A stretch of DNA of 64,000 bases from Terebella lapidaria. Its lineage: Eukaryota > Annelida > Polychaeta > Terebellida > Terebellidae. This document shows positions 1 through 11,346 of this stretch, one piece after another. Position 1 is the first letter of the stretch. Every line of letters starts with the position of its first letter. The notes under the pieces are model-generated. The model searched no databases and had not been told where the DNA came from. It saw nothing but the letters and a program-made list of their open reading frames with translations. The DNA lies in the NCBI GenBank assembly GCA_949152475.1, contig OX424555.1:22400868-22464867 (forward strand). The letters run 5' to 3'. The position numbers and the translations under genes are program-made.

Positions 1-100
1 GCAACATTATAACCTGTAACAAAACCATAGTATCTCTAATTTTTGGTGTATTCCATAGAGTGACATGAAGATTGAAAAAAGGTAATAAAGTTACATTAAA
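1..100. other. Unique AT-rich sequence before the satellite
   Basis: No gene or repeat is recognised here. It is the left flank of the 37-bp array, so that edge of the array is inside the window. Confidence 0.6.
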
Positions 101-2769
101 CCCACTGCCACCAAGACTACAGTGTGACTTCCCAAAACTCACTGCCACCACGACTGCAGTGTGACTTCCTACAACCCACTGCCACCAAGACTGCAGTGTG
201 ACTTCCCACAACCCACCGCCACCAAGTCTGCAGTGTTACTTCCCACAACCCACTGCCACCAAGACTGCAGTGTGACTTTCCACAACCCACTGCCACCAAG
301 ACTGCAGTGTGACTTCCCACAACCCACTGCCACCAAAACTGCAGTGTGACTTCCCACAACCCACTGCCATCAAGACTGCAGTGTGACTTCCCACAACCCA
401 CTGCCATCAAGACTGCAGTGTGCTTCCACAATACACTGCCACCAAGACTACAGTGTGATTTCCCAAAACCCACTGCCACCAAGATAACAGTACGACTTCC
501 CACAACCCACTGCCACCAAGACTGCAGTGTGACTTCCCACAACTCACTGCCACCAAGACTGCAGTGTGACTTCCCACAACCCACTGCCATCAAAACAGCA
601 GTGTGACTTCCCACAGCCCACTGCCACCAAGACTACAGTGTGACTTCCCACAACCCACTGCCACCAAGACTGCAGTGTGACTTCCCACTGACACCAAGAC
701 TGCAGTGTGACTTCCCACAACCCAAAGTCACCAAAACTGCAGTATGACTTCCAGCAACCCACTGCCACCAAGACTGCAGTGTGACTTTCCACAAAGGGAA
801 GTCAAGACTGCCATCAAGACTGCAGTGTGACTTTCCACAACCCACTGCCATCAAGACTGCAGTGTGACTTTCCACAACCCACTGCCACCAAGACTGCAGT
901 GTGACTTCCCACAACCCACTGCCACCAAGACTGCAGTGTGACTTCCCACAACCCACTGCCACCAAGACTGCAGTGTGACTTCCCACAACCCACTGTCACC
1001 AAGACTGCAGTGTGACTTCCCACAACCCACTGTCACCAAGACTGCAGTGTGACTTCCCACAACCCACTGCCACCAAGACTACAGTGTGACTTCCCACAAC
1101 CCACTGTCACCAAAACTGCAGTGTGACTTCCCACAACCCACTGCCACCAAGACTGCAGTGTGACTTCCCACAACCCACTGCCACCAAGACTACAGTGTGA
1201 CTTCCCACAACCCACTGCCACCAAGACTACAGTGTGACTTCCCACAACCCACTGCGACCAAGACTGCAGTATGACTTCCCACAACCCAAAGTCACCAAAA
1301 CTGCAGTATGACTTCCAACAACCCACTGCCACCAAGACTGCAGTGCGATTTCCCAAAACCCACTGCCACCAAGATAACAGTGTGAATTCCCACAACCCAC
1401 TGCCATCAAGACTGCAGTGTGACTTTCCACAACCCACTGCCACCAAGACTGCAGTGTGACTTTCCACAACCCACTGCCATCAAGACTGCAGTGTGACTTT
1501 CCACAACCCACTGCCACCAAGACTGCAGTGTGACTTCCCACAACCCACTGCCATCAAGACTGCAGTGTGACTTTCCACAACCCACTGCCACCAAGACTGC
1601 AGTGTGAATTCCCACAACCCACTGCCATCAAGACTGCAGTGTGACTTTCCACAACCCACTGCCACCAAGACTGCAGTGTGACTTTCCACAACCCACTGCC
1701 ATCAAGACTGCAGTGTGACTTTCCACAACCCACTGCCACCAAGACTGCAGTGTGACTTCCCACAACCCACTGCCATCAAGACTGCAGTGTGACTTCCCAC
1801 AACCCACTGCCATCAAGACTGCAGTGTGACTTTCCACAACCCACTGCCACCAAGACTGCAGTGTGAATTCCCACAACCCACTGCCATCAAGACTGCAGTG
1901 TGACTTTCCACAACCCACTGCCATCAAGACTGCAGTGTGACTTTCCACAACCCACTGCCACCAAGACTGCAGTGTGACTTCCCACAACCCACTGCCACCA
2001 AGACTGCAGTGTGACTTCCCACAACCCACTGTCACCAAAACTGCAGTGTGACTTCCCACAACCCACTGCCACCAATACTGCAGTGTGACTTCCCACAACC
2101 CACTGCCACCAAGACTACAGTGTGACTTCCCACAACCCACTGTCACCAAGACTGCAGTGTGACTTCCCACAACCCACTGCCACCAAGACTACAGTGTGAC
2201 TTCCCACAACCCACTGTCACCAAAACTGCAGTGTGACTTCCCACAACCCACTGCCACCAAGACTGCAGTGTGACTTCCCACAACCCACTGCCACCAAGAC
2301 TACAGTGTGACTTCCCACAACCCACTGCCACCAAGACTGCAGTGTGACTTCCCACAACCCACTGCCACCAAGACTGCAGTGTGACTTCCCACAACCCACT
2401 GCCACCAAGACTGCAGTGTGACTTCCCACAACCCACTGTCACCAAGACTGCAGTGTGACTTCCCACAACCCACTGCCACCAAGACTGCAGTGTGACTTCC
2501 CACAACCCACTGTCACCAAGACTGCAGTGTGACTTCCCACAACCCACTGTCACCAAGACTGCAGTGTGACTTCCCACAACCCACTGCCACCAAGACTGCA
2601 GTGTGACTTCCCACAACCCACTGCCACCAAGACTGCAGTGTGACTTCCCACAACCCACTGTCACCAAGACTGCAGTGTGACTTCCCACAACCCACTGCCA
2701 CCAAGACTGCAGTGTGACTTCCCACAACCCACTGTCACCAAAACTGCAGCGTGACTTCCCACAACCCAC

Positions 2770-3140
2770 TGTCACCAAGACTGCAGTGTGACTTCCCACA
2801 ACCCACTGCCACCAAGACTACAGTGTGACTTCCCACAACCCACTGTCACCAAAACTGCAGTGTGACTTCCCACAACCCACTGCCACCAAGACTGCAGTGT
2901 GACTTCCCACAACCCACTGCCACCAAGACTACAGTGTGACTTCCCACAACCCACTGCCACCAAGACTACAGTGTGACTTCCCACAACCCACTGCGACCAA
3001 GACTGCAGTATGACTTCCCACAACCCAAAGTCACCAAAACTGCAGTATGACTTCCAACAACCCACTGCCACCAAGACTGCAGTGCGATTTCCCAAAACCC
3101 ACTGCCACCAAGATAACAGTGTGAATTCCCACAACCCACT
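2770..3140. repeat. Internal duplicate of satellite block 1031-1401
   Basis: The same order of rare unit variants (CTGCGACC, CCCAAAGTCACC, GTGCGATTTCCC, GATAACAGTGTGAATT) occurs from about 1031 and again 1739 bp later, which is 47 units of 37 bp. This indicates a past block duplication or unequal exchange inside the array. Confidence 0.85.
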
Positions 3141-3950
3141 GCCATCAAGACTGCAGTGTGACTTCCCACAACCCACTGCCACCAAGACTACAGTGTGATT
3201 TCCCAAAACCCACTGCCACCAAGATAACAGTACGACTTCCCACAACCCACTGCCACCAAGACTGCAGTGTGACTTCCCACAACCCACTGCCACCAATACT
3301 GCAGTGTGACTTCCCACAACCCACTGCCACCAATACTGCAGTGTGACTTCCCACAACCCACTGCCACCAATACTGCAGTGTGACTTCCCACAACCCACTG
3401 CCATCAAGACAGCAGTATGACTTCCCACAGCCCACTGCTACCAAGACTACAGTGTGACTTCCCACAACCCACTGCCACCAAGACTGCAGTGTGACTTCCC
3501 ACTGACACCAAGACTGCAGTGTGACTTCCCACTGCCACCAAGACTGCAGTGTGACTTCCCACAACCCACTGCCACCAAGACTACAGTGTGATTTCCCAAA
3601 ACCCACTGCCACCAAGACTACAGTGTGACTTCCCACAACCCACTGCCACCAAGACTACAGTGTGAATTGACACAACCCACTGCAATCAAGGCTGCAGTGT
3701 GACTTCCCACAACCCAATGTCGCCAAAACTGCAGTGTGACTTCCCACAACCCACTGCCACTAAGACTGCAGTGTGACTTCCCACAACCCACTGCCACCTA
3801 GACTGTAGTGTGACTTCCCACAACCCACTGCCACCAAGATAACAGTGTGACTTCCCACAACCCACTGTCACCAGGACTAAAGTGTGATTCCCCAAAACCC
3901 ACTGCAACCAAGACTGCAGTGTGACTTCCCACAACTCACTGCCACCAAGA

Positions 3951-3992
3951 CTCTAATACCATCCATGATGCTGGGTGGCAGTGATATCCCAG
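3951..3992. repeat. Array-edge sequence embedded inside the satellite
   Basis: About 42 bp that do not fit the 37-bp unit (core CATCCATGATGCTGGGTGG) interrupt the array. Nearly the same sequence forms the right border of the array at 7184-7226. The array therefore seems to be two fused arrays, or the edge was duplicated inward. Confidence 0.85.
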
Positions 3993-4584
3993 ACTGCAGT
4001 TTGACTTCACACAACCCACTGCCACCAAGACTGCAGTGTGACTTCCCACAACCCACTGGCACCAAGACTACAGTGTGACTACCACAACCCACTGTCACCA
4101 AGACTGCAGTGTGACTTCCCACAACCCACTGGCACCAAGACTACAATGTGACTTCCCACAACCCACTGTCACCAAGACTGCAGTGTGACTCCACACAACC
4201 CACTGCCACCAAGACTGCAGTGTGACTTCCCACAACCCACTGGCACCAAGACTACAGTGTGACTTCCCACAACCCACTGTCACCAAGACTGCAGTGTGAA
4301 TTCACACAACCCACTGTCACCAAGACTGCAGTGTGACTTCCCACAACCCACTGCCATCAAGACTGCAGTGTGACTACCCACAACCCACTGCCACCAAGAC
4401 TGCAGTGTGACTTCCCACAACCCACGGCCACCAAGACTGCAGTGTGACTTCCCACAACCCCCTGCCACCAAGACTGCAGTGTGACTTACCACAACCCACT
4501 GCCACCAAGACTGCAGTGTGACTTACCACAACCCCCTGCCACCAAGACTGCAGTGTGACTTCCCACAACCCACTGCCACCAAGA

Positions 4585-5805
4585 CTGCAGTGACTCCCTA
4601 CAAACCACTGCCACCAAGACTGCAGTGTGACTTCCCACAACTCACTGCCACCAAGACTGCAGTGTGACTTCCCACAACTCACTGCCACCAAGACTGCAGT
4701 GTGACTTACCACAACCCCCTGCCACCAAGACTGCAGTGTGACTTCCCACAACCCACTGCCACCAAGACTGCAGTGACTCCCTACAAACCACTGCCACCAA
4801 GACTGCAGTGTGACTTCCCACAACTCACTGCCACCAAGACTGCAGTGACTCCCTACAAACCACTGCCACCAAGACTGCAGTGACTCCCTACAAACCACTG
4901 CCACCAAGACTGCAGTGTGACTTCCCACAACCCACTGCCACCAAGACTGCAGTGACTCCCTACAAACCACTGCCACCAAGACTGCAGTGACTCCCTACAA
5001 ACCACTGCCACCAAGACTGCAGTGACTCCCTACAAACCACTGCCACCAAAACTGCAGTGTGACTTCCCACAACTCACTGCCACCAAGACTGCAGTGACTC
5101 CCTACAACTCACTGCCACCAAGACTGCAGTGACTCCCTACAAACCACTGCCACCAAGACTGCAGTGTGACTTCCCACAACTCACTGCCACCAAGACTGCA
5201 GTGACTCCCTACAAACCACTGCCACCAAGACTGCAGTGTGACTTCCCACAACTCACTGCCACCAAGACTGCAGTGACTCCCTACAAACCACTGCCACCAA
5301 GACTGCAGTGCGACTTTCCACAACCCACTGCCACCAAGACTGCAGTGTGACTTACCACAACCCACTGCAACCTAGACCGTAGTGTGACTTCCCACAACCC
5401 ACTGCCACCAAGACTGCAGTGACTCCCTACAAACCACTGCCACCAAGACTGCAGTGTGACTCCCTACAAACCACTGCCACCAAAACTGCAGTGTGACTTC
5501 CCACAACTCACTGCCACCAAGACTGCAGTGTGACTTCCCACATTCCACTGCCACCAAGACTGCAGTGTGACTTCCCACAACCCACTGCCACCAATACTGC
5601 AGTGTGACTTCCCACAACTCACTGCCACCAAGACTGCAGTGTGACTTCCCACAACCCACTGCCACCATGACTGCAGTGTGACTTCCCACAACCCATTGCC
5701 ACCAAGACTGCAGTGTGACATCCTACAAACCACTGCCACCAAGACTGCAGTGTGACTTCCCACAACCCACTGCCACCAAGACTGCAGTGACTCCCTACAA
5801 ACCAC
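4585..5805. repeat. Domain of 35-bp satellite variant
   Basis: In this sub-region many units read GCAGTGACTCCCTACAAACC. They lack the TG of GCAGTGTGACT and have CCTACAAA for CCCACAAC, giving 35 bp instead of 37. They are interspersed with normal units and clustered here only, indicating local spread of one variant. Confidence 0.85.
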
Positions 5806-7184
5806 TGCCACCAAGACTGCAGTGTGACTTCCCACAACCCACTGCCACCAAGACTGCAGTGTGACTTCCCACATTCCCCTGCCACCAAGACTGCAGTGTG
5901 ACTTCCCACAATCCACTGCCACCAATACTGCAGTGTGACTTCCCACAACTCACTGCCACCAAGACTGCAGTGTGACTTCCCACAACCCACTGCCACCATG
6001 ACTGCAGTGTGACTTCCCACAACCCATTGCCACCAAGACTGCAGTGTGACATCCTACAACCCACTGCCACCAAGACTGCAGTGTGACTTCCCACAACTCA
6101 CTGCCATCAAGACTGCAGTGTGACTTCCCACAACCCACTGCCACCAATACTGCAGTGTGACTTCCCACAACTCACTGCCACCAAGACTGCAGTGTGACAT
6201 CCTACAACCCACTCCCACCAAGACTGCAGTGTGACTTCCCACAACCCACTGCCACCAAGACTACAGTGTGACTTCCCCCAACCCACTGCCATCAAGACTG
6301 CATAGTGACTTCCCACAACTCACTGCCACCAAGACTGCAGTGTGACTTCCCACAACGCACTGCCACCATGACTGCAGTGTGACTTCCCACAACCCATTGC
6401 CATCAAGACTGCAGTGTGACATCCTACAACCCACTGCCACCAAGACTGCAGTGTGACTTCCCACAACTCACTGCCACCAAGACTGCAGTGTGACTTCCCA
6501 CAACCCATTGCCACCAAGACTGCAGTGTGACATCCTACAACCCACTGCCACCAAGACTGCAGTGTGACTTCCCACAACTCACTGCCATCAAGACTGCAGT
6601 GTGACTTCCCACAACTCACTGCCACCAAGACTGCAGTGTGACTTCCCACAACCCACTGCCACCATGACTGCAGTATGACTTCCCACAACCCATTGCCACC
6701 AAGACTGCATTGTGACATCCTACAACCCACTCCCACCAAGACTGCAGTGTGACTTCCCACAACCCACTGCCACCAAGACTACAGTGTGACTTCCCACAAC
6801 CCACTGCCACCAAGATTACAGTGTGACTTCCTACAACCCACTGCCACCAAGACTGCAGTGTGACTTCCCACAACCCACTGCTACAAAGACTGCAGTGTAA
6901 CTTCCCACAACCCACTGCCACCGAGACTGCAGTGTGACTTCCCACAACCCACTGCCACCAAGACTGCAGTGTGACTTCCCACAGCCCACTGCCACCAAAA
7001 CTGCAGTGTGACTTCCCACAACCCACTGCCACCAAAACTGCAGTGTGACTTACCACAACGCACTGCCACCAAGACTGCAGTGTGACTTCCCACAATCTGC
7101 CACCAAGACTGCAGTGTGACTTCCCACAACCCACTGTCACCAAAACTACAGGGTGATTTCCCAAAACCCACTGCCACCAAGACT

Positions 7185-7480
7185 CTAATATCATCCATGA
7201 TGCTAGGTGGCAGTGATTTCCCAAATCCTCTGCAGAACCAAAGGTCAAGGTCACCCCTGAGCTATAGTATGGTATTATGGTGTTCATACCTATTCGTTGT
7301 GCTAGAAATCAATCCTAATCATCAACAATTGATGAGTGTGCACATGTGTGACAATCATATATAACAAGGTCAGGCTTGACTTCAAGGTCATCATTAGAAG
7401 GTCCATGACTTCTTGTATGGCATTTGAGCTTTAGATGTCATTCAAGGTCCTGATTATGACTTCCTTTCTGCTATAGATTC
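7185..7480. repeat. AAGGTCA-rich dispersed repeat flanking the satellite
   Basis: After the satellite edge the sequence holds several AAGGTCA half-sites (AAAGGTCAAGGTCACC, TTCAAGGTCATC, TTCAAGGTCCTG). The same style of sequence is part of the hairpin-ended elements at 9349-10866 and 55640-58727. It is probably a fragment of that family; no coding capacity is seen. Confidence 0.55.
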
Positions 7481-8466
7481 TAATGCAGCATCAATGTTCT
7501 TTAAATGTTTTTGTTTTCTTCTTCAGGTAAAAACCCAAACAGTTTGGTAACAAAATCATCTTGTGAAAACTAATATCTCAATCAGAAGAAGTTCCAAAAC
7601 ATCCATACAAAACAACATAAATATACATAGGCTAAAAGTTAAGAAAACAGTAATGGTAAAACTGTATAAAGTTTGCAGAAAATATGGTGATGTATATTGT
7701 ACACTGCACGACTACCTATGATTTGTCACGGCAGATACAAATACGTCCCTGGTAGTGTGCCATTTATAGTACATTGCATACACCCTTGACATATTAGCCA
7801 ATTCGCTATTATCCATATAGATATATTGAAACAGAAAGATAAACTGGCATGAAACTCAGGGCGGTTTTCATCACGTAAAGCAAGCGAAGTCGACAAAGTA
7901 CTCGGCCATCGATGACATTCATCATGCAGCAGCTCAATGCGTTAATTACCCGCCGATTCAACGAACTCCAATAACGATAACTTAGTATACATAAGCTGAG
8001 TTTAAGCTAGATCTCTAGTGCTTTCACTCGAGATCTAGCAAAGTACTATTGCCTGTTTTACTCACCATAATGAGCAGAACTCGATTATGGACACCATTTT
8101 TGCGCCTGTTATGTGTACATTGTAGATTGGGGCCAATACACTTACACACAACTAGCAGCTAGAGCACACACACTTTGCCCTGTAAAAATGTGACTCACGC
8201 TCATCAAAGGGCCGGGAATTCCCTCTTGTACTACTGGTTACGTAATGTCCGGTGCCGGCAGCCAATCATACCGCTGCCTCAAAAACTCCCGCCAAAACCA
8301 TCATGGGTTCTTCAACAACTTTGAACGCGATGATGTGTTAGGCCCCTATCTATTATAAATGCATTAGACTGAGTTAGGCCGTGGTGTGTGAAGACCTTGT
8401 TTAGCGTCCGTCAGATTTCGAAAATGTGTCAGGCAGCACGGAATATCAACACTGTAGACACAAACT
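7481..8466. other. Non-coding interval without recognised gene
   Basis: No open frame of note and no known domain. A short stretch near 8255-8300 has promoter-like motifs and is listed separately. Confidence 0.5.
8255..8372 (+). promoter_or_regulatory. Possible promoter-like patch (CCAAT and E2F-like motifs)
   Basis: AGCCAATCAT (about 8260) is followed by CTCCCGCCAAAA (about 8285), whose reverse complement TTTTGGCGGGAG matches the E2F consensus, and by CTATTATAAATGC near 8350. No exon was recognised downstream, so this is motif-level inference only and could be chance. Confidence 0.15.
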
Positions 8467-8884
8467 TTAAGGTAGTCCGCTCCAAACAGTGAGGTTCAAA
8501 GAGTTTTTTTAAATACATTTGTAAATAGCTCTATCAACATAATCTAGAGCTTCAAAATGGCGTATTTGAGAGAGTTACTGATCAGCATCCTAAAAACTGA
8601 AAAGATAATAGGGGGTCATCGTATCCGTTCGCATGGAAAACATGATGCAAAACGTGAATATGGACAAAAATATGTGCAAAAATGTCAAAAAGTATGTCAT
8701 TTTAGGTATATATTTGTGATTTTGATCGAATATGTCAAAGAAACCAGCACGGTGTCAGATCCCCTATTTTCTTTTCAGTATTAGGATGGTGATCAGTTAC
8801 TCTATAAAATAGGTCATTTTGAAGAGATTATATTCAAGAAATAACTTTTAAATTTTGACCCTTCGTTACCTCAATGTTTGGAGC
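8467..8884 (+). mobile_element. Foldback MITE, copy 1 (TTAA-type)
   Basis: The element begins TTAAGGTAGTCCGCTCC and has long internal inverted repeats: GAGTTACTGATCAGCATCC near the left is mirrored by GATCAGTTACTCTATAAAA near the right, and CCAAACAGTGAGG by CCTCAATGTTTGG. It is about 420 bp and homologous along its length, in inverted orientation, to 12027-12450. It has no coding capacity. The TTAA terminus suggests mobilisation by a piggyBac-like transposase (inference). The right terminus is degraded. Confidence 0.8.
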
Positions 8885-9215
8885 ATAAGATAACATAAGA
8901 TAATATACATTATACAACAGGCAACTCATAAATAATTGTATACATTTCTAGTGAAATTATTTTCTATAGACGCCAGAACAAATCAGAAAACCCCTGTACA
9001 ATATACAGGTATTCAAAGAAAAATGTCGCTTTATTACTCCCTAGTTTTCCGACGTTGAAGCCGATAGAAACTTGAAGGGAAAAACCCAATTATCTAATTA
9101 TATCGTTTTAAAACTGTTAAATGACCAAAATTTAAATTTACTTTTCAAAGTTCGTGGAAAAGCTACCGCACGCGGACGTTAAACAAGTCTCAACACAGCA
9201 CGGCCTTATATATAT
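8885..9215. other. Non-coding AT-rich interval
   Basis: No gene, known repeat or RNA gene recognised. Confidence 0.5.
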
Positions 9216-9724
9216 ACAAGTAACCTACAGTGGAGAGAATTATTTTTGTGGCCAGCGGAAATTTGTTGGGATGGGAAAGTTTATGTGATTAATAACCTTA
9301 ATTTATTGGATAAAATTGCTCATTATTCTCCATATAATAAACAAAAAATTAGCCCAAAGGCTAAGATAGGTTACCGGACAATTTTGGTTTGGCCATGGCA
9401 GCATTGGCAGGTAACAGACCTTGAGATTTACCAATCAAGGTTCGCAGTGTAAACATATGACCTTGGGATTTACCAATCAAGGTCATCCGTATGAACTTCG
9501 ATGTAACCATTACATGTATGTGTGCGGCATTTGATATTCTATATGTTGGGTGGAATCGTTTAGGCCGCTCAGGTCAATTTACACATTCCAAGTCAGACAT
9601 TTGGCACTCAAGGTCATCTGACGTCAAGTTCAAGGTTATCATTAGTTGTGCCATATATGTCTTCCTATATGTTCATAATGCAAACAGGAGCTCTATCTGC
9701 AAGCATTTCATCTACAAAGGCAAA

Positions 9725-10632
9725 TCTGGGCATTTTTTGACCCCAAAATGGCTGTTTTGACCTTTCAAGGTCATCCAAGGTCAAATTCAAGGTCACCACA
9801 CAAGTCGCCATATATGACTCCGATTTGAAAGTGCCAATTTCTAAGCTCTATCTTCAAGCGTTCTATGAGTACAGTCCTGACAGCTCCCATTATGAAGGAA
9901 AAAAGTGCCGAAAATTTTCTAAGTCCAAAATTTTTTTCAAAGGGTGAAAATTTTTTTTTGCCTAGAAATGGCCCAAAATGGATAGTAATGTTATTTGGGG
10001 CGAAAATTTTTTTTTTCGCCGACTCGTCAAAAATTCAAAATGGCCGCCCCACTGAGATCGGCGATTCAAGGGCAACAAAACTTATACACGTCGCAGAGGT
10101 ATATAAGATGAATCTTTTTAAGCAAAAATCTCAAAACTGATCAGAGAGTTTTTGAGAAAATACAGACCAGGTGCAAATTTGAGCGTTTTTCGACCCAAAA
10201 ATTGCTGTTTTGACCTTTCAAGGTCATCCAAGGTCAAATTCAAGGTCACCACACAAGTCGCCATATATGACTTCCCATTTGAAAGTGCCAATTTCTAAGC
10301 TCTATCTTCAAGCGTTCTATGAGTACAGTCCGGACAGCTCCCATTATGAAGGGAAAAAGTGCCGAAAATTTTCTAAGTCCAAAATTTTTTTCAAAGGGTG
10401 AAAATTTTTTTTTGCTCTAGAAATGGCCCAAAATGGATAGTAATGCGATCTGGGGCGAAAAAAATTTTTTTCGCCGACCCGCCAAAAATTCAAAATGGCC
10501 GCCACACGAAAACCGGCAGATTTAGGGCAACCAAACTTATACATATCACAGAGGTATATGAGGGGAATCTTTTGAAACCAAAAACTCAAAACTGATCAGA
10601 CAGTTTTTGAGAAAATGGCCGTCAAAGTCCAA
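9725..10632 (+). repeat. 454-bp tandem duplication inside the element
   Basis: Two direct copies (about 9725-10178 and 10179-10632) share TTTCAAGGTCATCCAAGGTC, ACCACACAAGTCGCCATAT, TTCTATGAGTACAGTCC and AATTTTCTAAGTCCAAAAT at a constant offset of 453-454 bp. They have diverged by scattered substitutions. Confidence 0.9.
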
Positions 10633-10790
10633 AATTGAGCGTTTTTCGACAAAAACGGCCGCCATTTTGAAAAAAATGCGAAAATCAAAAAACAAAAAAA
10701 TACCTCCTTCTCAAAATATTTTTAGGCATTTTTGTGCAAAATTTCAGAAAGATTCGATCGTTAACTTTAAAGATAAAAATGTTAACGCCG

Positions 10791-10822
10791 GACGGACGGA
10801 CGGACGGACGGACGACGGACGC
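10791..10822 (+). repeat. GGAC microsatellite
   Basis: Tandem GGAC units, ending GACGACGGACGC, lie just before the 3' hairpin of the element. The same position in other copies (41395-41430 and 58860-58910, reverse orientation) is also GGAC/GTCC-rich, so this is part of the element. Confidence 0.9.
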
Positions 10823-10837
10823 AACGCCATGCCAATA

Positions 10838-10866
10838 GGTTATCGGACCAAAGGTCCGGTAACCTA
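10838..10866 (+). other. Terminal hairpin of the mobile element
   Basis: GGTTATCGGACC and GGTCCGGTAACC pair across an AAA loop with one mismatch. Related hairpins occur at 58698-58727 and, inverted, near 20853-20882. Confidence 0.9.
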
Positions 10867-11346
10867 AAAAGAACATGTCTATAGACGTATATCCGAGCAC
10901 AGACATTCAATGTTTTTAATGTTGCCCAATGTTTTGGATCAAACTGATAGTTTATGCATCTATTTTGGTGTAAAAAAACATTTGTCATCACATTTTATCA
11001 CTTTTATATCGTAAACAATATAAGTTGGCAACCTTTCGTAATTGTTCTGTCAACATCAGATATTTAGCTCAATATTTTTGTTGCGCTACTGTATGTGTAT
11101 GTATTACGGTAAATCAACAAATATCGCAAAGCTCTCACAGTATTTGCGTTCATTCACAAAATTAAAATGTAAAACCTCATGGATTCAATTAAAAATATTA
11201 TTTTTTGAAAGTGCTGTGATCCTTTTGTTGAGATTACTATATTTAACAAAGGATAGCAGCATGAGCAGGACCGGGCCCACTCATTCCTACCCTCCGTGGG
11301 TCTGTTTTTACTCAAACTTAGAAGACCAGCGCGACGCGCTGGCCAA

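Larger units (their letters stand above)
101..7184. repeat. 37-bp satellite array, about 190 units
   Basis: The unit contains CTGCCACCAAGACTGCAG followed by TGTGACTTCCCACAACCCA, 37 bp in all, and most units carry a PstI site (CTGCAG). Frequent variants are GCCATC for GCCACC, CTACAG for CTGCAG, and truncated units of about 23-26 bp near 690, 3495 and 3525. The reverse complement of the unit has no stop codon in any frame, which explains the many open frames on the minus strand; they are not genes. The array is bounded by unique sequence on both sides. Its function is unknown; it is typical of tandem satellite DNA. Confidence 0.97.
9349..10866 (+). mobile_element. Hairpin-ended mobile element, full copy
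   Basis: The 5' end starts with the palindrome TTAGCCCAAAGGCTAA followed by GATAGGTTACCGGACAAT. The 3' end has a GGAC microsatellite, CAACGCCATGCCAATAGG and a terminal hairpin GGTTATCGGACC-AAA-GGTCCGGTAACC. The block matches copy B (around 44001) without this segment, so the insertion and its borders are supported directly. No transposase frame is present, so it is non-autonomous. Inside are many AAGGTCA half-sites and AAAATGGCCGCC motifs. A terminal hairpin without terminal inverted repeats recalls Helitrons, but the expected TC start and CTRR end are not clear; the class is undetermined. Confidence 0.85.
9216..11346 (+). repeat. Dispersed repeat block, copy A
   Basis: It runs from ACAAGTAACCTACAGTGG to GACCAGCGCGACGCGCTG and is homologous to 43871-46906 (copy B). 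Shared stretches include TTGTGGCCAGCGGAAAT, TTTTTGTTGCGCTACTGTATG, ATGTAAAACCTCATGG and CCCTCCGTGGGTCTGTTTTTA. Copy A carries the insertion 9349-10866; copy B lacks it but has two others. It may be an old mobile element or a segmental duplication. No protein is encoded. Confidence 0.85.

Noticed and set aside
101..7184. CRISPR-like array
   Set aside because: Repeats are head-to-tail with no unique spacers, and the DNA is eukaryotic (intron-bearing gene); it is a satellite.
117..7287. Many minus-strand open frames with MGSHTAVLVAVGCGKSH-type repeats in the satellite
   Set aside because: The reverse complement of the 37-bp unit has no stop codon in any frame, so long frames in all three phases are automatic. 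No start context, splice site or domain supports a gene.
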